From: Lamellibrachia satsuma
Taxonomy: Eukaryota > Annelida > Polychaeta > Sabellida > Siboglinidae
Reading direction: 5' to 3'
Assembly (NCBI GenBank): GCA_033239005.1
Contig: BSQZ01000107.1
Span: forward strand, 828,501 to 892,500
Length of the DNA stretch: 64,000 bases
Each line of letters opens with the position of its first letter. Positions within the stretch are counted from its first letter, which is position 1. The notes under the pieces are model-generated. The model searched no databases, was not told the origin of the DNA, and worked only from the letters and a program-made list of their open reading frames with translations. Below are positions 1-15,000 of the stretch, piece by piece. The position numbers and the translations under genes were made by a program.

Positions 1-3000
1 CAACAACAACTCTTACAGTCCACCCGCAACTGTTCAAACACAACTCTTACAGTCCATCCACAACTGTTCACCCACAACTCTTACAGTCCACCCGCAACTG
101 TTCAACCACAACTGTTCAACAACAACTCTTACAGTCCACCCGCAACTGTTCAAACACAACTGTTCACCCACAACTCTTACAGTCCACCCGCAACTGTTCA
201 ACCACAACTGTTCAACAACAACTCTTACAGTCCACCCGCAACTGTTCAACCACAACTGTTCACCCACAACTCTTACAGTCCACCCGCAACTGTTCAACAT
301 CAACTCTTACAGTCCACCCGCAACTGTTCAACCACAACAGTTTAACCGCAACTGTTCATCCACAACTCTTACAGTCCACCCGCAACTGTTCACCCACAAC
401 TCTTACAGTCCACCCGCAACTGTTCAACAACAACTCTTACAGTCCACCCACAACTGTTCAACCACAACTGTTCACCCACAACTCTTACAGTCCACCCGCA
501 ACTGTTCAACAACAACTCTTACAGTCCACCCGCAACTGTTCAAACACAACTGTACACCCACAACTCTTACAGTCCACCTGCAACTGTTCAACAACAACTC
601 TTACAGTCCACCCGCAACTGTTCAACCACAACTGTTCACCCACAACTCTTACAGTCCACCCGCAACTGTTCAACAACAACTCTTACAGTCCACCCGCAAC
701 TGTTCAAACACAACTCTTACGGTCCACCCGCAACTGTTCAACAACAACTCTTACAGTCCACCCGCAACTGTTCAACAACAACTCTCACAGTCCACCCGCA
801 ACTGTTCACCCACAACTCTTACAGTCCACCCGCAACTGTTCAACAACAACTCTTACAGTCCACCCGCAACTGTTCAAACACAACTGTTCACCCACAACTC
901 TTTTAGTCCACCCGCAACTGTTCAAACATAACTGTTCACCCACAACTCTTACAGTCCACCCGCAACTGTTCAACCACAACTGTTCACCCACAACTCTTAC
1001 AGTCCACCCGCAACTGTTCAACCACAACTCTTACAGTGCACCTGTAACTGTTCAACCACAATTCTTACAGTCCATCCACAACTGTTCACCCACAACTCTT
1101 ACAGTCCTCCCACAACTGTTCACCCACAACTCTTACAGTCCACCCACAACTGTTCAACCACAACTGTTCACCCACAACTCTTACAGTCCACCCACAACTG
1201 TTCAACCGCAACTCTTACAGTGCACCTGCAACTGTTCAACCACAACTCTTACAGTCCATCCACAACTGTTCACCCACAACTGTTCAACCACAACTGTTCA
1301 CCCACAACTCTTACAGTCCACCCACAACTGTTCAACCGCAACTCTTACAGTGCACCTGCAACTGTTCAACCACAACTCTTACAGTCCATCCACAACTGTT
1401 CAACCACAACTCTTACAGTGCACCTGCAACTGTTCAACCACAATTCTTACAGTCCATCCACAACTGTTCACCCACAACTCTTACAGTCCTCCCACAACTG
1501 TTCACCCACAACTCTTACAGTCCACCCACAACTGTTCAACCACAACTGTTCACCCACAACTCTTACAGTCCACCCGCAACTGTTCAACAACAACTCTTAC
1601 AGTCCACCCGCAACTGTTCAAACACAACTCTTACAGTCCATCCACAACTGTTCACCCACAACTCTTACAGTCCACCCGCAACTATTCAACCACAACTGTT
1701 CAACAACAACTCTTACAGTCCACCCGCAACTGTTCAAACACAACTGTTCACCCACAACTCTTACAGTCCACCCGCAACTGTTCAACCACAACTGTTCAAC
1801 AACAACTCTTACAGTCCACCCGCAACTGTTCAACCACAACTGTTCACCCACAACAACTCTTACAGTCCACCCGCAACTGTTCAACATCAACTCTTACAGT
1901 CCACCCAAGAACTGTTCAACCACAACAGTTTAACCACAACTGTTCATCCACAACTCTTACAGTCCACCCGCAACTGTTCAACCACAACTCTTACAGTCCA
2001 CCCGCAACTGTTCAACAACAACTCTTACAGTCCACCCACAACTGTTCAACCACAACTGTTCACCCACAACTCTTACAGTCCACCCGCAACTGTTCAACAA
2101 CAACTCTTACAGTCCACCCGCAACTTTTCAAACACAACTGTACACCCACAACTCTTACAGTCCACCTGCAACTGTTCAACAACAACTCTTACAGTCCACC
2201 CGCAACTGTTCAACCACAACTGTTCACCCACAACTCTTACAGTCCACCCGCAACTGTTCAACAACAACTCTTACAGTCCACCCGCAACTGTTCAAACACA
2301 ACTCTTACGGTCCACCCGCAACTGTTCAACAACAACTCTTACAGTCCACCCGCAACTGTTCAACAACAACTCTCACAGTCCACCCGCAACTGTTCACCCA
2401 CAACTCTTACAGTCCACCCACAACTGTTCAACCACAACTCTTACCGTCCACCCACAACTGTTCACCCACAACTCTTACAGTCCACCCACAACTGTTCACC
2501 CACAACTCTTACAGTCCACCCGCAACTGTTCAACAACAACTCTTACAGTCCACCCACAACTGTTCAAACACAACTCTTACAGTCCATCCACAACTGTTCA
2601 CCCACAACTCTTACAGTCCACCCGCAACTGTTCAACCACAACTGTTCAACAACAACTCTTACAGTCCACCCGCAACTGTTCAAACACAACTGTTCACCCA
2701 CAACTCTTACAGTCCACCCGCAACTGTTCAACCACAACTGTTCAACAACAAATCTTACAGTCCACCCGCAACTGTTCAACCACAACTGTTCACCCACAAC
2801 TCTTACAGTCCACCCGCAGCTGTTCAAACACAACTCTTACGGTCCACCCGCAACTGTTCAACAACAACTCTTACAGTCCACCCGCAACTGTTCAACAACA
2901 ACTCTTACAGTCCACCCGCAACTGTTCACCCACAACTCTTACAGTCCACCCGCAACTGTTCAACCACAACTGTTCAACAACAAATCTTACAGTCCACCCG

Positions 3001-6000
3001 CAACTGTTCAACCACAACTGTTCACCCACAACTCTTACAGTCCACCCGCAGCTGTTCAAACACAACTCTTACGGTCCACCCGCAACTGTTCAACAACAAC
3101 TCTTACAGTCCACCCGCAACTGTTCAACAACAACTCTTACAGTCCACCCGCAACTGTTCACCCACAACTCTTACAGTCCACCCACAACTGTTCAACCACA
3201 ACTCTTACGGTCCACCCACAACTCTTACAGTCCACCCAAAACTGTTCAACAACATCTCTTACAGTCCACCCGCATCTGTTCAAACACAACTCTTACAGTC
3301 CATCCACAACTGTTCACCCACAACTCTTACAGTCCACCCGCAACTGTTCAACAACAACTCTTACAGTCCACCCGCAACTGTTCAAACACAACTGTTCACC
3401 CACAACTCTTTCAGTCCACCCGCAACTGTTCAAACACAACTGTTCACCCACAACTCTTACAGTCCATCCACAACTATTCAACCACAATTCTTACAGTCCA
3501 TCCACAACTGTTCACCCACAACTCTTACAGTCCTCCCACAACTGTTCACCCACAACTCTTACAGTCCACCCGCAACTGTTCACCCACAACTGTTCACCCA
3601 CAACTCTTACAGTCCACCCGCAACTGTTCAACCACAACTGTTACGGTCCACCCGCAACTGTTCACCCATAACCCTTAAGGTCCACCCGCAGCTGTTCACC
3701 CACAACTCGTACGGTCCCCCACAACTGTTCAACCACAACTCTTACAGTACATCCACAAATGTTCTACCACACCTCTTACAGTCCACCCGCAACTGTTCAC
3801 CCACAACTCTTACAGTCCACCCGCAACTGTTCAAACACAACTCTTACAGTCCACCCGCAACTGTTCAACAACAACTCTTACAGTCCACCCACAACTGTTC
3901 AACCACAGCTCTTACAGTCCACCCACAACTGTTCACCCACAACTCTTACAGTCCACCCACAACTGTTCAACCACAACTCTTACAGTCCACCCGCAACTGT
4001 TCACCCACAACTGTTACGGTCCACCCGCAACTGTTCACCCACAACTCTTACAGTCCACCCGCAACTGTTCAAACACAACTGTTCACCCACAACTCTTACA
4101 GTCCATCCACAACTATTCAACCACAATTCTTACAGTCCATCCACAACTGTTCACCCACAACTCTTACAGTCCTCCCACAACTGTTCACCCACAACTCTTA
4201 CAGTCCACCCGCAACTGTTCACCCACAACTGTTCACCCACAACTCTTACAGTCCACCCGCAACTGTTCAACCACAACTGTTACGGTCCACCCGCAACTGT
4301 TCACCCATAACCCTTAAGGTCCACCCGCAGCTGTTCACCCACAACTCGTACGGTCCCCCACAACTGTTCAACCACAACTCTTACAGTACATCCACAAATG
4401 TTCAACCACACCTCTTACAGTCCACCCGCAACTGTTCAACCACAATTCTTACAGTCCATCCACAACTGTTCACCCACAACTCTTACAGTCCTCCCACAAC
4501 TGTTCACCCACAACTCTTACAGTCCACCCACAACTGTTCAACCACAACTGTTCACCCACAACTCTTACAGTCCACCCGCAACTGTTCAACAACAACTCTT
4601 ACAGTCCACCCGCAACTGTTCAAACACAACTCTTACAGTCCATCCACAACTGTTCACCCACAACTCTTACAGTCCACCCGCAACTGTTCAACCACAACTG
4701 TTCAACAACAACTCTTACAGTCCACCCGCAACTGTTCAAACACAACTGTTCACCCACAACTCTTACAGTCCACCCGCAACTGTTCAACCACAACTGTTCA
4801 ACAACAACTCTTACAGTCCACCCGCAACTGTTCAACCACAACTGTTCACCCACAACTCTTACAGTCCACCCGCAACTGTTCAACATCAACTCTTACAGTC
4901 CACCCGCAACTGTTCAACCACAACAGTTTAACCACAACTGTTCATCCACAACTCTTACAGTCCACCCGCAACTGTTCACCCACAACTCTTACAGTCCACC
5001 CGCAACTGTTCAACAACAACTCTTACAGTCCACCCACAACTGTTCAACCACAACTGTTCACCCACAACTCTTACAGTCCACCCGCAACTGTTCAACAACA
5101 ACTCTTACAGTCCACCCGCAACTTTTCAAACACAACTGTACACCCACAACTCTTACAGTCCACCTGCAACTGTTCAACAACAACTCTTACAGTCCACCCG
5201 CAACTGTTCAACCACAACTGTTCACCCACAACTCTTACAGTCCACCCGCAACTGTTCAACAACAACTCTTACAGTCCACCCGCAACTGTTCAAACACAAC
5301 TCTTACGGTCCACCCGCAACTGTTCAACAACAACTCTTACAGTCCACCCGCAACTGTTCAACAACAACTCTCACAGTCCACCCGCAACTGTTCACCCACA
5401 ACTCTTACAGTCCACCCACAACTGTTCAACCACAACTCTTACCGTCCACCCACAACTGTTCACCCACAACTCTTACAGTCCACCCACAACTGTTCACCCA
5501 CAACTCTTACAGTCCACCCGCAACTGTTCAACAACAACTCTTACAGTCCACCCACAACTGTTCAAACACAACTCTTACAGTCCATCCACAACTGTTCACC
5601 CACAACTCTTACAGTCCACCCGCAACTGTTCAACCACAACTGTTCAACAACAACTCTTACAGTCCACCCGCAACTGTTCAAACACAACTGTTCACCCACA
5701 ACTCTTACAGTCCACCCGCAACTGTTCAACCACAACTGTTCAACAACAAATCTTACAGTCCACCCACAACTGTTCACCCACAACTCTTACAGTCCACCCA
5801 CAACTGTTCAACCACACCTCTTACAGTCCACCCGCAACTGTTCACCCACAACTGTTACGGTCCACCCGCAACTGTTCACCCACAACTCTTACAGTCCACC
5901 CGCAACTGTTCAAACACAACTCTTACGGTCCACCCGCAACTGTTCAACAACAACTCTTACAGTCCACCCGCAACTGTTCAACAACAACTCTTACAGTCCA

Positions 6001-9000
6001 CCCGCAACTGTTCACCCACAACTCTTACAGTCCACCCACAACTGTTCAACCACAACTCTTACGGTCCACCCACAACTGTTCACCCACAACTCTTACAGTC
6101 CACCCACAACTGTTCAACCACAACTCTTACAGTCCACCCGCAACTGTTCAACAACAACTCTTACAGTCCACCCGCAACTGTTCACCCACAACTCTTACAG
6201 TCCACCCACAACTGTTCAACCACAACTCTTACGGTCCACCCACAACTGTTCACCCACAACTCTTACAGTCCACCCACAACTGTTCAACCACAACTCTTAC
6301 AGTCCACCCGCAACTGTTCACCCACAACTGTTACGGTCCACCCGCAACTGTTCACCCACAACTCTTACAGTCCACCTGCAAATGTTTAACAACAACTCTT
6401 ACAGTCCACCCGCAACTGTTCAACCACAACTGTTCACCCACAACTCTTACAGTCCACCCGCAACTGTTCAACAACAACTCTTACAGTCCACCCGCAACTG
6501 TTCAAACACAACTCTTACGGTCCACCCGCAACTGTTCAACAACAACTCTTACAGTCCACCCGCAACTGTTCAACAACAACTCTTACAGTCCACCCGCAAC
6601 TGTTCACCCACAACTCTTACAGTCCACCCACAACTGTTCAACCACAACTCTTACGGTCCACCCACAACTCTTACAGTCCACCCACAACTGTTCACCCACA
6701 ACTCTTACAGTCCACCCGCAACTGTTCAACAACAACTCTTACAGTCCACCCGCAACTGTTCAAACACAACTCTTACAGTCCATCCACAACTTTTCACCCA
6801 CAACTCTTACAGTCCACCCGCAACTGTTCAACCACAACTGTTCAACAACAACTCTTACAGTCCACCCGCAACTGTTCACCCACAACTCTTACGGTCCACC
6901 CACAACTGTTCACCCACAACTCTTACAGTCCACCCACAACTGTTCACCCACAACTCTTACAGTCCACCTGCAACTGTTCAACAACAACTCTTACAGTCCA
7001 CCCGCAACTGTTCAAACACAACTGTTCACCCACAACTCTTACAGTCCACCCGCAACTGTTCAACAACAACTCTTACAGTCCACCCTCAACTGTTCAAACA
7101 CAACTGTTCACCCACAACTCTTACAGTCCACCCGCAACTGTTCAAACACAACTGTTCACCCACAATTCTTACAGTCCACCCGCAACTGTTCAACAACAAC
7201 TCTTACAGTCCACCCGCAACTGTTCAACCACAACTGTTCACCCACAACTCTTACAGTCCAACTGCAACTGTTCAACAACAACTCTTACAGTCCACCCGCA
7301 ACTGTTCAAACACAACTCTTACAGTCCACCCGCAACTGTTCAACAACAACTCTTACAGTCCACCCGCAACTGTACAAACACAACTCTTACAGTCCATCCA
7401 CAACTGTTCAACCACAACTCTTACAGTCCACCCGCAACTGTTCAAACACAACTCTTACAGTCCACCCGCAACTGTTCAATAACAACTCTTACAGTCCACC
7501 CGCAACTGTTCAAACACAACTCTTACAGTCCATCCACAACTGTTCAACCACAACTCCTACAGTCCATCCACAACTGTTCAACCACAACACTTACAGACCA
7601 CCCGCAACTGTTCAAACACAACTGTTCACCCACAACTCTTTCAGTCCACCCGCAACTGTTCAAACACAACTGTTCACCCACAACTCTTACAGTCCACCCG
7701 CAACTGTTCAACCACAACTGTTCACCCACAACTCTTACAGTCCACCCGCAACTGTTCAACCACAACTCTTACAGTGCACCTGCAACTGTTCAACCACAAT
7801 TCTTACAGTCCATCCACAACTGTTCAACCACAACTGTTCACCCACAACTCTTACAGTCCACCCGCAACTGTTCAACACCAACTCTTACAGTCCACCCGCA
7901 ACTGTTCAAACACAACTGTTCACCCACAACTCTTTTAGTCCACCCGCAACTGTTCAAACACAACTGTTCACCCACAACTCTTACAGTCCACCCGCAACTG
8001 TTCAACCACAACTCTTACAGTGCACCTGCAACTGTTCAACCACAATTCTTACAGTCCATCCACAACTGTTCACCCACAACTCTTACAGTCCTCCCACAAC
8101 TGTTCACCCACAACTCTTACAGTCCACCCACAACTGTTCAACCACAACTGTTCACCCACAACTCTTACTGTCCACCCACAACTGTTCAACCGCAACTCTT
8201 ACAGTGCACCTGCAACTGTTCAACCACAACTCTTACAGTCCATCCACAACTGTTCACCCACAACTCTTACAGTCCACCCACAACTGTTCAACCACAACTG
8301 TTCACCCACAACTCTTACAGTCCACCCACAACTGTTCAACCGCAACTCTTACAGTGCACCTGCAACTGTTCAACCACAACTCTTACAGTCCATCCACAAC
8401 TGTTCAACCACAACTCTTACAGTGCACCTGCAACTGTTCAACCACAATTCTTACAGTCCATCCACAACTGTTCACCCACAACTCTTACAGTCCTCCCACA
8501 ACTGTTCACCCACAACTCTTACAGTCCACCCACAACTGTTCAACCACAACTGTTCACCCACAACTCTTACAGTCCACCCACAACTGTTCAACCACAACTG
8601 TTCATCCACAACTCTTACGGTCCACCCGCAGCTGTTCACCCACAACTCGTACGGTCCACCCACAACTGTTCAACCACAACTCTTACAGTACATCCACAAC
8701 TGTTCAACCACAGCTCTTACAGTCCACCCGCAACTGTTCACCCACAACTCTTACAGTCCACCCACAACTGTTCACCCACAACTCTTACAGTCCACCCACA
8801 ACTGTTCAACCACAACTCTTACAGTCCATCCACAACTGTTCACCCACAACTCTTACAGTCCACCCACAACTGTTCACCCACAACTCTTACAGTCCACCCA
8901 CAACTGTTCAACCACAACTGTTCACCCACAACTCTTACAGTCCACCCGCAACTTTTCACCCACAGCTCTTACAGTCCACCCGCAACTGTTTACCCACAAC

Positions 9001-11480
9001 TCTTACAGTCCACCCACAACTGTTCAACCACAACTCTTACAGTCCACCCGCAACTGTTCACCCACAACTGTTACGGTCCACCCGCAACTGTTCACCCACA
9101 ACTCTTACGATCCACCCACAGCTGTTCACCCACAACTCTTAATGTCCACCCGCAACTGTTCACCCACAACTCTTACGGTCCACCCGCAACTGTTCACCCT
9201 CAACTCTTACAGTCCACCCACAAATGTTCACCCACAACTCTTACAGTCCACCTTGCAGCTGTTCACCCGTAACTCTTATGGTCCACCTATAACTGTTCAC
9301 CCACACCTCTTACGGTCCACCCGCAAATGTTCAACATCAACTCTTACAGTCCACCCGCAACTGTTCAAACACAACTGTTCAACAACAACTCTTACAGTCC
9401 ACCCGCAACTGTTCAAACACAACTGTTCACCCACAACTCTTACAGTCCACCTGCAACTGTTCAACAACAACTCTTACAGTCCACCCGCAACTGTTCAAAC
9501 ACAACTGTTCACCCACAACTCTTACAGTCCACCCGCAACTGTTCAACAACAACTCTTACAGTCCACCCGCAACTGTTCAAACACAACTGTTCACCCACAA
9601 CTCTTACAGTCCACCCGCAACTGTTCAAACACAACTGTTCACCCACAATTCTTACAGTCCACCCGCAACTGTTCAACAACAACTCTTACAGTCCACCCGC
9701 AACTGTTCAGCCACAACTGTTCACCCACAACTCTTACAGTCCAACCGCAACTGTTCAACAACAACTCTTACAGTCCACCCGCAACTGTTCAAACACAACT
9801 CTTACAGTCCACCCGCAACTGTTCAACAACAACTCTTACAGTCCACCCGCAACTGTACAAACACAACTCTTACAGTCCATCCACAACTGTTCAACCACAA
9901 CTCTTACAGTCCACCCGCAACTGTTCAAACACAACTCTTACAGTCCACCCGCAACTGTTCAACAACAACTCTTACAGTCCACCCGCAACTGTTCAGCCAC
10001 AACTGTTCACCCACAACTCTTACAGTCCAACCGCAACTGTTCAACAACAACTCTTACAGTCCACCCGCAACTGTTCAAACACAACTCTTACAGTCCACCC
10101 GCAACTGTTCAACCACAACTCTTACAGTGCACCTGCAACTGTTCAACCACAATTCTTACAGTCCATCCACAACTGTTCAACCACAACTGTTCACCCACAA
10201 CTCTTACAGTCCACCCGCAACTGTTCAACAACAACTCTTACAGTCCACTCGCAACTGTTCAAACACAACTGTTCACCCACAACTCTTTCAGTCCACCCGC
10301 AACTGTTCAAACACAACTGTTCACCCACAACTCTTACAGTCCACCCGCAACTGTTCAACCACAATTGTTCACCCACAACTCTTACAGTCCACCCGCAACT
10401 GTTCAACCACAACTCTTACAGTGCACCTGCAACTGTTCAACCACAATTCTTACAGTCCATCCACAACTGTTCACCCACAACTCTTACAGTCCTCACACAA
10501 CTGTTCACCCACAACTCTTACAGTCCACCCACAACTGTTCAACCACAACTGTTCACCCACAACTGTTCAACCACAACTCTTACAGTGCACCTGCAACTGT
10601 TCAACCACAACTCTTACAGTCCATCCACAACTGTTCAACCACAACTCTTACAGTGCACCTGCAACTGTTCAACCACAATTCTTACAGTCCATCCACAACT
10701 GTTCACCCACAACTCTTACAGTCCTCCCACAACTGTTCACCCACAACTCTTACAGTCCACCCACAACTGTTCAACCACAACTGTTCACCCACAACTCTTA
10801 CAGTCTACCCGCAACTGTTCACCCACAACTCTTACGGTTACCCGCAGCTGTTCAAACACAACTCGTACGGTCCACCCACAACTGTTCAACCACAACTCTT
10901 ACAGTACATCCACAACTGTTCAACCACAGCTCTTACAGTCCACCCGCAACTGTTCACCCACAACTCTTACAGTCCACCCACAACTGTTCACCCACAACTC
11001 TTACAGTCCACCCACAACTGTTCAACCACAACTATTACAGTCCACCCACAACTGTTCACCCACAACTCTAACAGTCCACCCACAACTGTTCACCCACAAC
11101 TCTTACAGTCCACCCACAACTGTTCAACCAAAACTGTTCACCCACAACTCTTACTGTTCACCCGCAACTGTTCACCCACAGCTCTTACGATCCACCCGCA
11201 GCTGTTCACCCATAACTCTTAATGTCCACCCGCAACTGTTCACCCACAACTCTTACGGTTCACCCGCAACTGTTCATCCACAACTCTTACGGTCCACCCA
11301 CAACTGTTCACCCACAACTCTTACAGTCCAACTGCAGCTGTTCACCCGTAACTCTTATGGTCCACCTACAACTGTTCACCCACACCTCTTACGGTCCACC
11401 TGCATCTGTTCACCCACAACTCTTATGGTCCACCCGCAACTGTTCACCAACAACTCTTACGGTCCACCCATAACTCTTAC
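1..11480. repeat. Satellite array of 20-bp and 14-bp modules (11.5 kb, continues left)
   Basis: The whole segment is a mosaic of two modules: a 20-mer CAACTCTTACAGTCCACCCG (last bases CCCG or CCCA) and a 14-mer CAACTGTTCAMCMA. They combine mostly as 34-bp (20+14) or 48-bp (20+14+14) units. Rare variants act as markers (CAACAGTTTAAC at about 333, 1922 and 4920; ACTGTACACCC at about 547, 2136 and 5134), and two of the three spacings are about 3.0 kb, which indicates higher-order duplication. The array decays from about 11130 and ends at about 11480. Neither module contains a stop codon in any forward frame, so very long reading frames (up to 1159 codons) arise automatically. I do not regard them as genes. 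Confidence 0.97.
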
Positions 11481-11989
11481 ATATTTTCTGAAATTATAAT
11501 ATTAAAATTTGTTTAATCATACAAAACAAAGGGAACATGTTTTTGATCTTACAGGTAGACGAAAGAGTAGTAGTTTTGCATGTTTTGAACAAGGCTTTTT
11601 TATTACGGGATGTGAACTGTGTTTGTTAAAGGGCATGCGAATCATCAGTTTAAAACATATCCAAAGAGCGACTCTTGTGAATACTTCAGCTGTGCGCAGT
11701 TAGCTTCATCAAAGTCTTGTAACGTCCAATCAAACGTATCCTAGTTTGCATGACCAACTCCTTTTGACCACGTGTGACAATTTTGTTCACTCCAGTTTAC
11801 TAAGCTGTTATAAATGATTATTTGGCTACAATGGTGAATAAATAACCTTTGTGCAGGAATTCCAGTGTGGCTGAATGCTTCCTAGATAAGTTGACTTGGT
11901 TTTGGAACGAACAAGTCAGCTTAGGGGAGAAGGATAAAGCCTGTTGAGTGGTCTACATAACTTACTATATATTTACATATATTTTTCAG
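11481..11989. other. Non-repetitive spacer before the first visible GALC exon
   Basis: This stretch is AT-rich and of ordinary complexity. I see no exon compatible with the phase of the next one: the acceptor-like CTTTGTGCAG near 11853 is followed quickly by an in-frame stop. The segment ends in a polypyrimidine tract and acceptor (ATTTTTCAG) at 11989. It is most simply the 3' part of a GALC intron. Confidence 0.6.
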
Positions 11990-12079
11990 AGAAACATCAC
12001 TAAGCTGTTTGTGTGGCACAGCGAACTGGGCTTTGGCGGCAAACAGACAGTTCTCTTCAAGAAATTAAACCCAATACAG
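11990..12079 (+). CDS. GALC: GALC exon (first in window)
   Basis: The exon is 90 bp, phase 0 to 0. The acceptor is TTTTTCAG at 11989 and the donor GTAGGT at 12080. It encodes ITKLFVWHSELGFGG and then VLFKKLNPIQ, matching the beta-sandwich segment before the SYP signature. Confidence 0.8.
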
Positions 12080-15000
12080 GTAGGTAGTATTTCTCGCCAA
12101 CTGTTGACAGCAGCTATATCATCACAGTTGTGTCCTGAATACACAGTGTGTCCTGAATACACAGTGTGTTCTGAATACAAAGTGTGTCCTGAATACAAAG
12201 TGTCCTGAATACAAAGTGTGTCCTGAATACACAGTGTGTCCTGAATATAAAGTGTGTCCTGAATACAAAGTGTGTCCTGAATACACAGTGTGTCCTGAAT
12301 ACACAGTGTGTCCTGAATACAAAGTGTGTCCTGAATACACAGTGTGGCAATTACATTATATTTGGATTTGTGTACAGTGGTAACATTTGGGATTCTGATA
12401 TTGTTGCTGTGATGTAGAATTGAGTATTTTACTTTAATGTATGCAATGAATTCAATCTTAGTGCAAATAACATAGGTTGACGCCGCTGTAATTTGACAAG
12501 ATTTAACAAGCTATGTAGGCCTATGCAACATTAAGTTTTAAGTTGATACTCTTATATTAAAATGTAATGTTGAGCTGATTTTGTTGTCTTAAATGTCACT
12601 GTTGGTTGTCATTATGTTAATACAAATGTCATTGATACCACTTTTTTCCATTTTAATTAGTAAAGTGTGAGTCAGTAGGTTCAAATAACTGGCACAACCA
12701 TTAAGCACATAGGGATGTGGCCATTTTAACAAAGGTGCATTGTAGTCGCTAGGTGGCAGCACATGGTCTGCTCATTTTTAGCAGATTAGCAGAGTAGTCA
12801 CCATGTAGCAGCCTACTAGGTTTGCGATGATGCCTACCAGCTTTGGGAGATGCCCCCTGGTGTGGGGTGACACCCAGAGGTGATGCCTTCTTGTTGGATG
12901 ATACCCATTGGTCTGTACTTGTATTGTAGCATGTGATTGTAGGTTCAGAACGGAATATTCAGCATGGATTTGGATGTTGACATGATTTACACTTTGACGA
13001 CCAGGACTGAGGGTATGAAGGGGTCATACCCCCCAGCACCACCACCCAGACCTTTCACCCTGCCCTACAAAGATGACTTTGAGTGTAAGCCAACTAGCAA
13101 CAAGCACCAGTTCTTTGTATCTCACACTTAATTAGTTAAAGCTGCTCCCATAATAAAAATGTTTGCAAAAACTCAAACCTATTTAGTGTCGACTATGTCA
13201 TGGTGGTTCACGCTATGGTTTTCATGAACTTGTTGGACAAATTATTAAATTATCTTCTTCTGGGCCCAGTCAAAATTTGGCAAAAAAGGACAAACATAAC
13301 TCCGCATGTATGTATATAATATAAAATTGCTATTCATGTTTTTGAAAGTTACCAGATCTAACAATCATGGTCAACTGTTTCAATAATTTTAACAAAAGTA
13401 AGAACTCTTTTATTAAGCTGACTGCACATATTACTTAAACTATTTACACACTTCCAGTTGAACATCAAGGAACCTGATTTGTGATGGATTAAATCATTTG
13501 CAGAAACAGCTTGAAGGCTTCGGGCGTCTTTTAAAATTACGAAGTGGGATTTATGGTCTTTTGGGTTATTAAATTTAAGTGATGTAGCTATGACAACGCG
13601 GGGATGAGACATTGAGTTATAAAGTTTCAGAACTCTGTGAGAAATGTTTAGTGACTGTTTACCCTATAGGTTGTGTAGCAAGAACAATTTTGAAGTCATA
13701 CATTTGGGATCTAGGGATATATTTTATCATCATCCCACAAATTCTGATTAGAGAAACAAAGGTCTGTGAGAAGTGATGTTGAAGACAATAAAGTGGGTGA
13801 GAAGGAATTTAGAAAATACTAAATAAAGATTAGTGATCAGCATGTGTTAATTCTCCCTTCCCATCTGAATCACAACTTTCATTTTGTTTGGTCAATAATT
13901 GTGTCATTGTTTTTGCTTCATATCTAGTGGTAAAGCCTTCCCACGATGGCAGAAAAAATCTTTAGCCAATTGTCTTTTCAGAAAATTACAGGTCTGGTGA
14001 AAAAATCACCTCCTTTGGTATTAGTGCAGTGTGTTCAATATGTTTAAGCTTACATAAGATCCCTTGACTTCTAGTTCTATGTAAAAATCACCTCCTTTAG
14101 TATTAGTGCAGTGTGTTCAATATGTTTAAGCTTACATAAGATCCCTTGACTTCTAGTTCTATGTAAAAATCACCTCCTTTAGTATTAGTGCAGTGTGTTC
14201 AATAAGTTTAAGCTTACATAAGATCCCTTGACTTCTAGTTCTATGTAAAAATACGTTCAAGACATATGATGATGGCAAACGTTTTGTTTTCTTGCAGCAT
14301 ATGTGGAATTCAGTGAAGCATATAACTTTGTGCCTCAAGTGGGGGTTTGGGAAGTGAGACGTACAGACAACCGTCACCATGGCAACGTCAATCGTCAGGT
14401 GATCTTGCATCAGACGTGTGATTGGTGCATCAACAGGATACCCATAAACATTGGTGGCAACTACAAATGGTGAGGACCTGTAGTGTCATCCTATTACTTC
14501 TATTGCAGTATGGTTTAAAGACACAAAGTCTGAACGTTATTATTTTTAAATCTTGTTATGTAATATAAACTACCTGGTATCTCCTAATATCTTCACCGCC
14601 CAAATGTGTTTTAATAACCCACAATCTTTTTTGGGGGATTAATTAGAATATCATGTTTACTTCCCGTGCTGAATATTCATGACTATTCATAAACACATAA
14701 CGGTTCAATTATATTTAACACATTAAGGTTCATTGAAGCACATTTGGGCAGTGAATATGTTCAAATAGATCAGTTTGTACTCTGTGACATGAATTTATTA
14801 TAAAAGCGACCAGACTATATTTTCAGAAAGGTCACATGCTGTAATCAAAAAGGGCACCATTTGCAGAGCACAAAAAAGTTAATGAAAATGCAAAGTGACA
14901 TGTTCTGGCATGACATTTTTGAAACTATGAAAATTTCAATATTATGGCCAGTACAATTATGGACACACACAAATGGAGCAGCCAGTCCTCATGTCTTGTG

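Noticed and set aside
1350..11499. Reading frames of 773, 1159 and 631 codons in the satellite
   Set aside because: They exist because the two repeat modules contain no forward stop codons. They overlap in all three frames with the same peptides, and cross the array without codon structure.
14159..14410. Antisense reading frames over GALC exons (also 15106-15437)
   Set aside because: They are shadows of the GALC exons on the plus strand, which have matching splice phases and family similarity.
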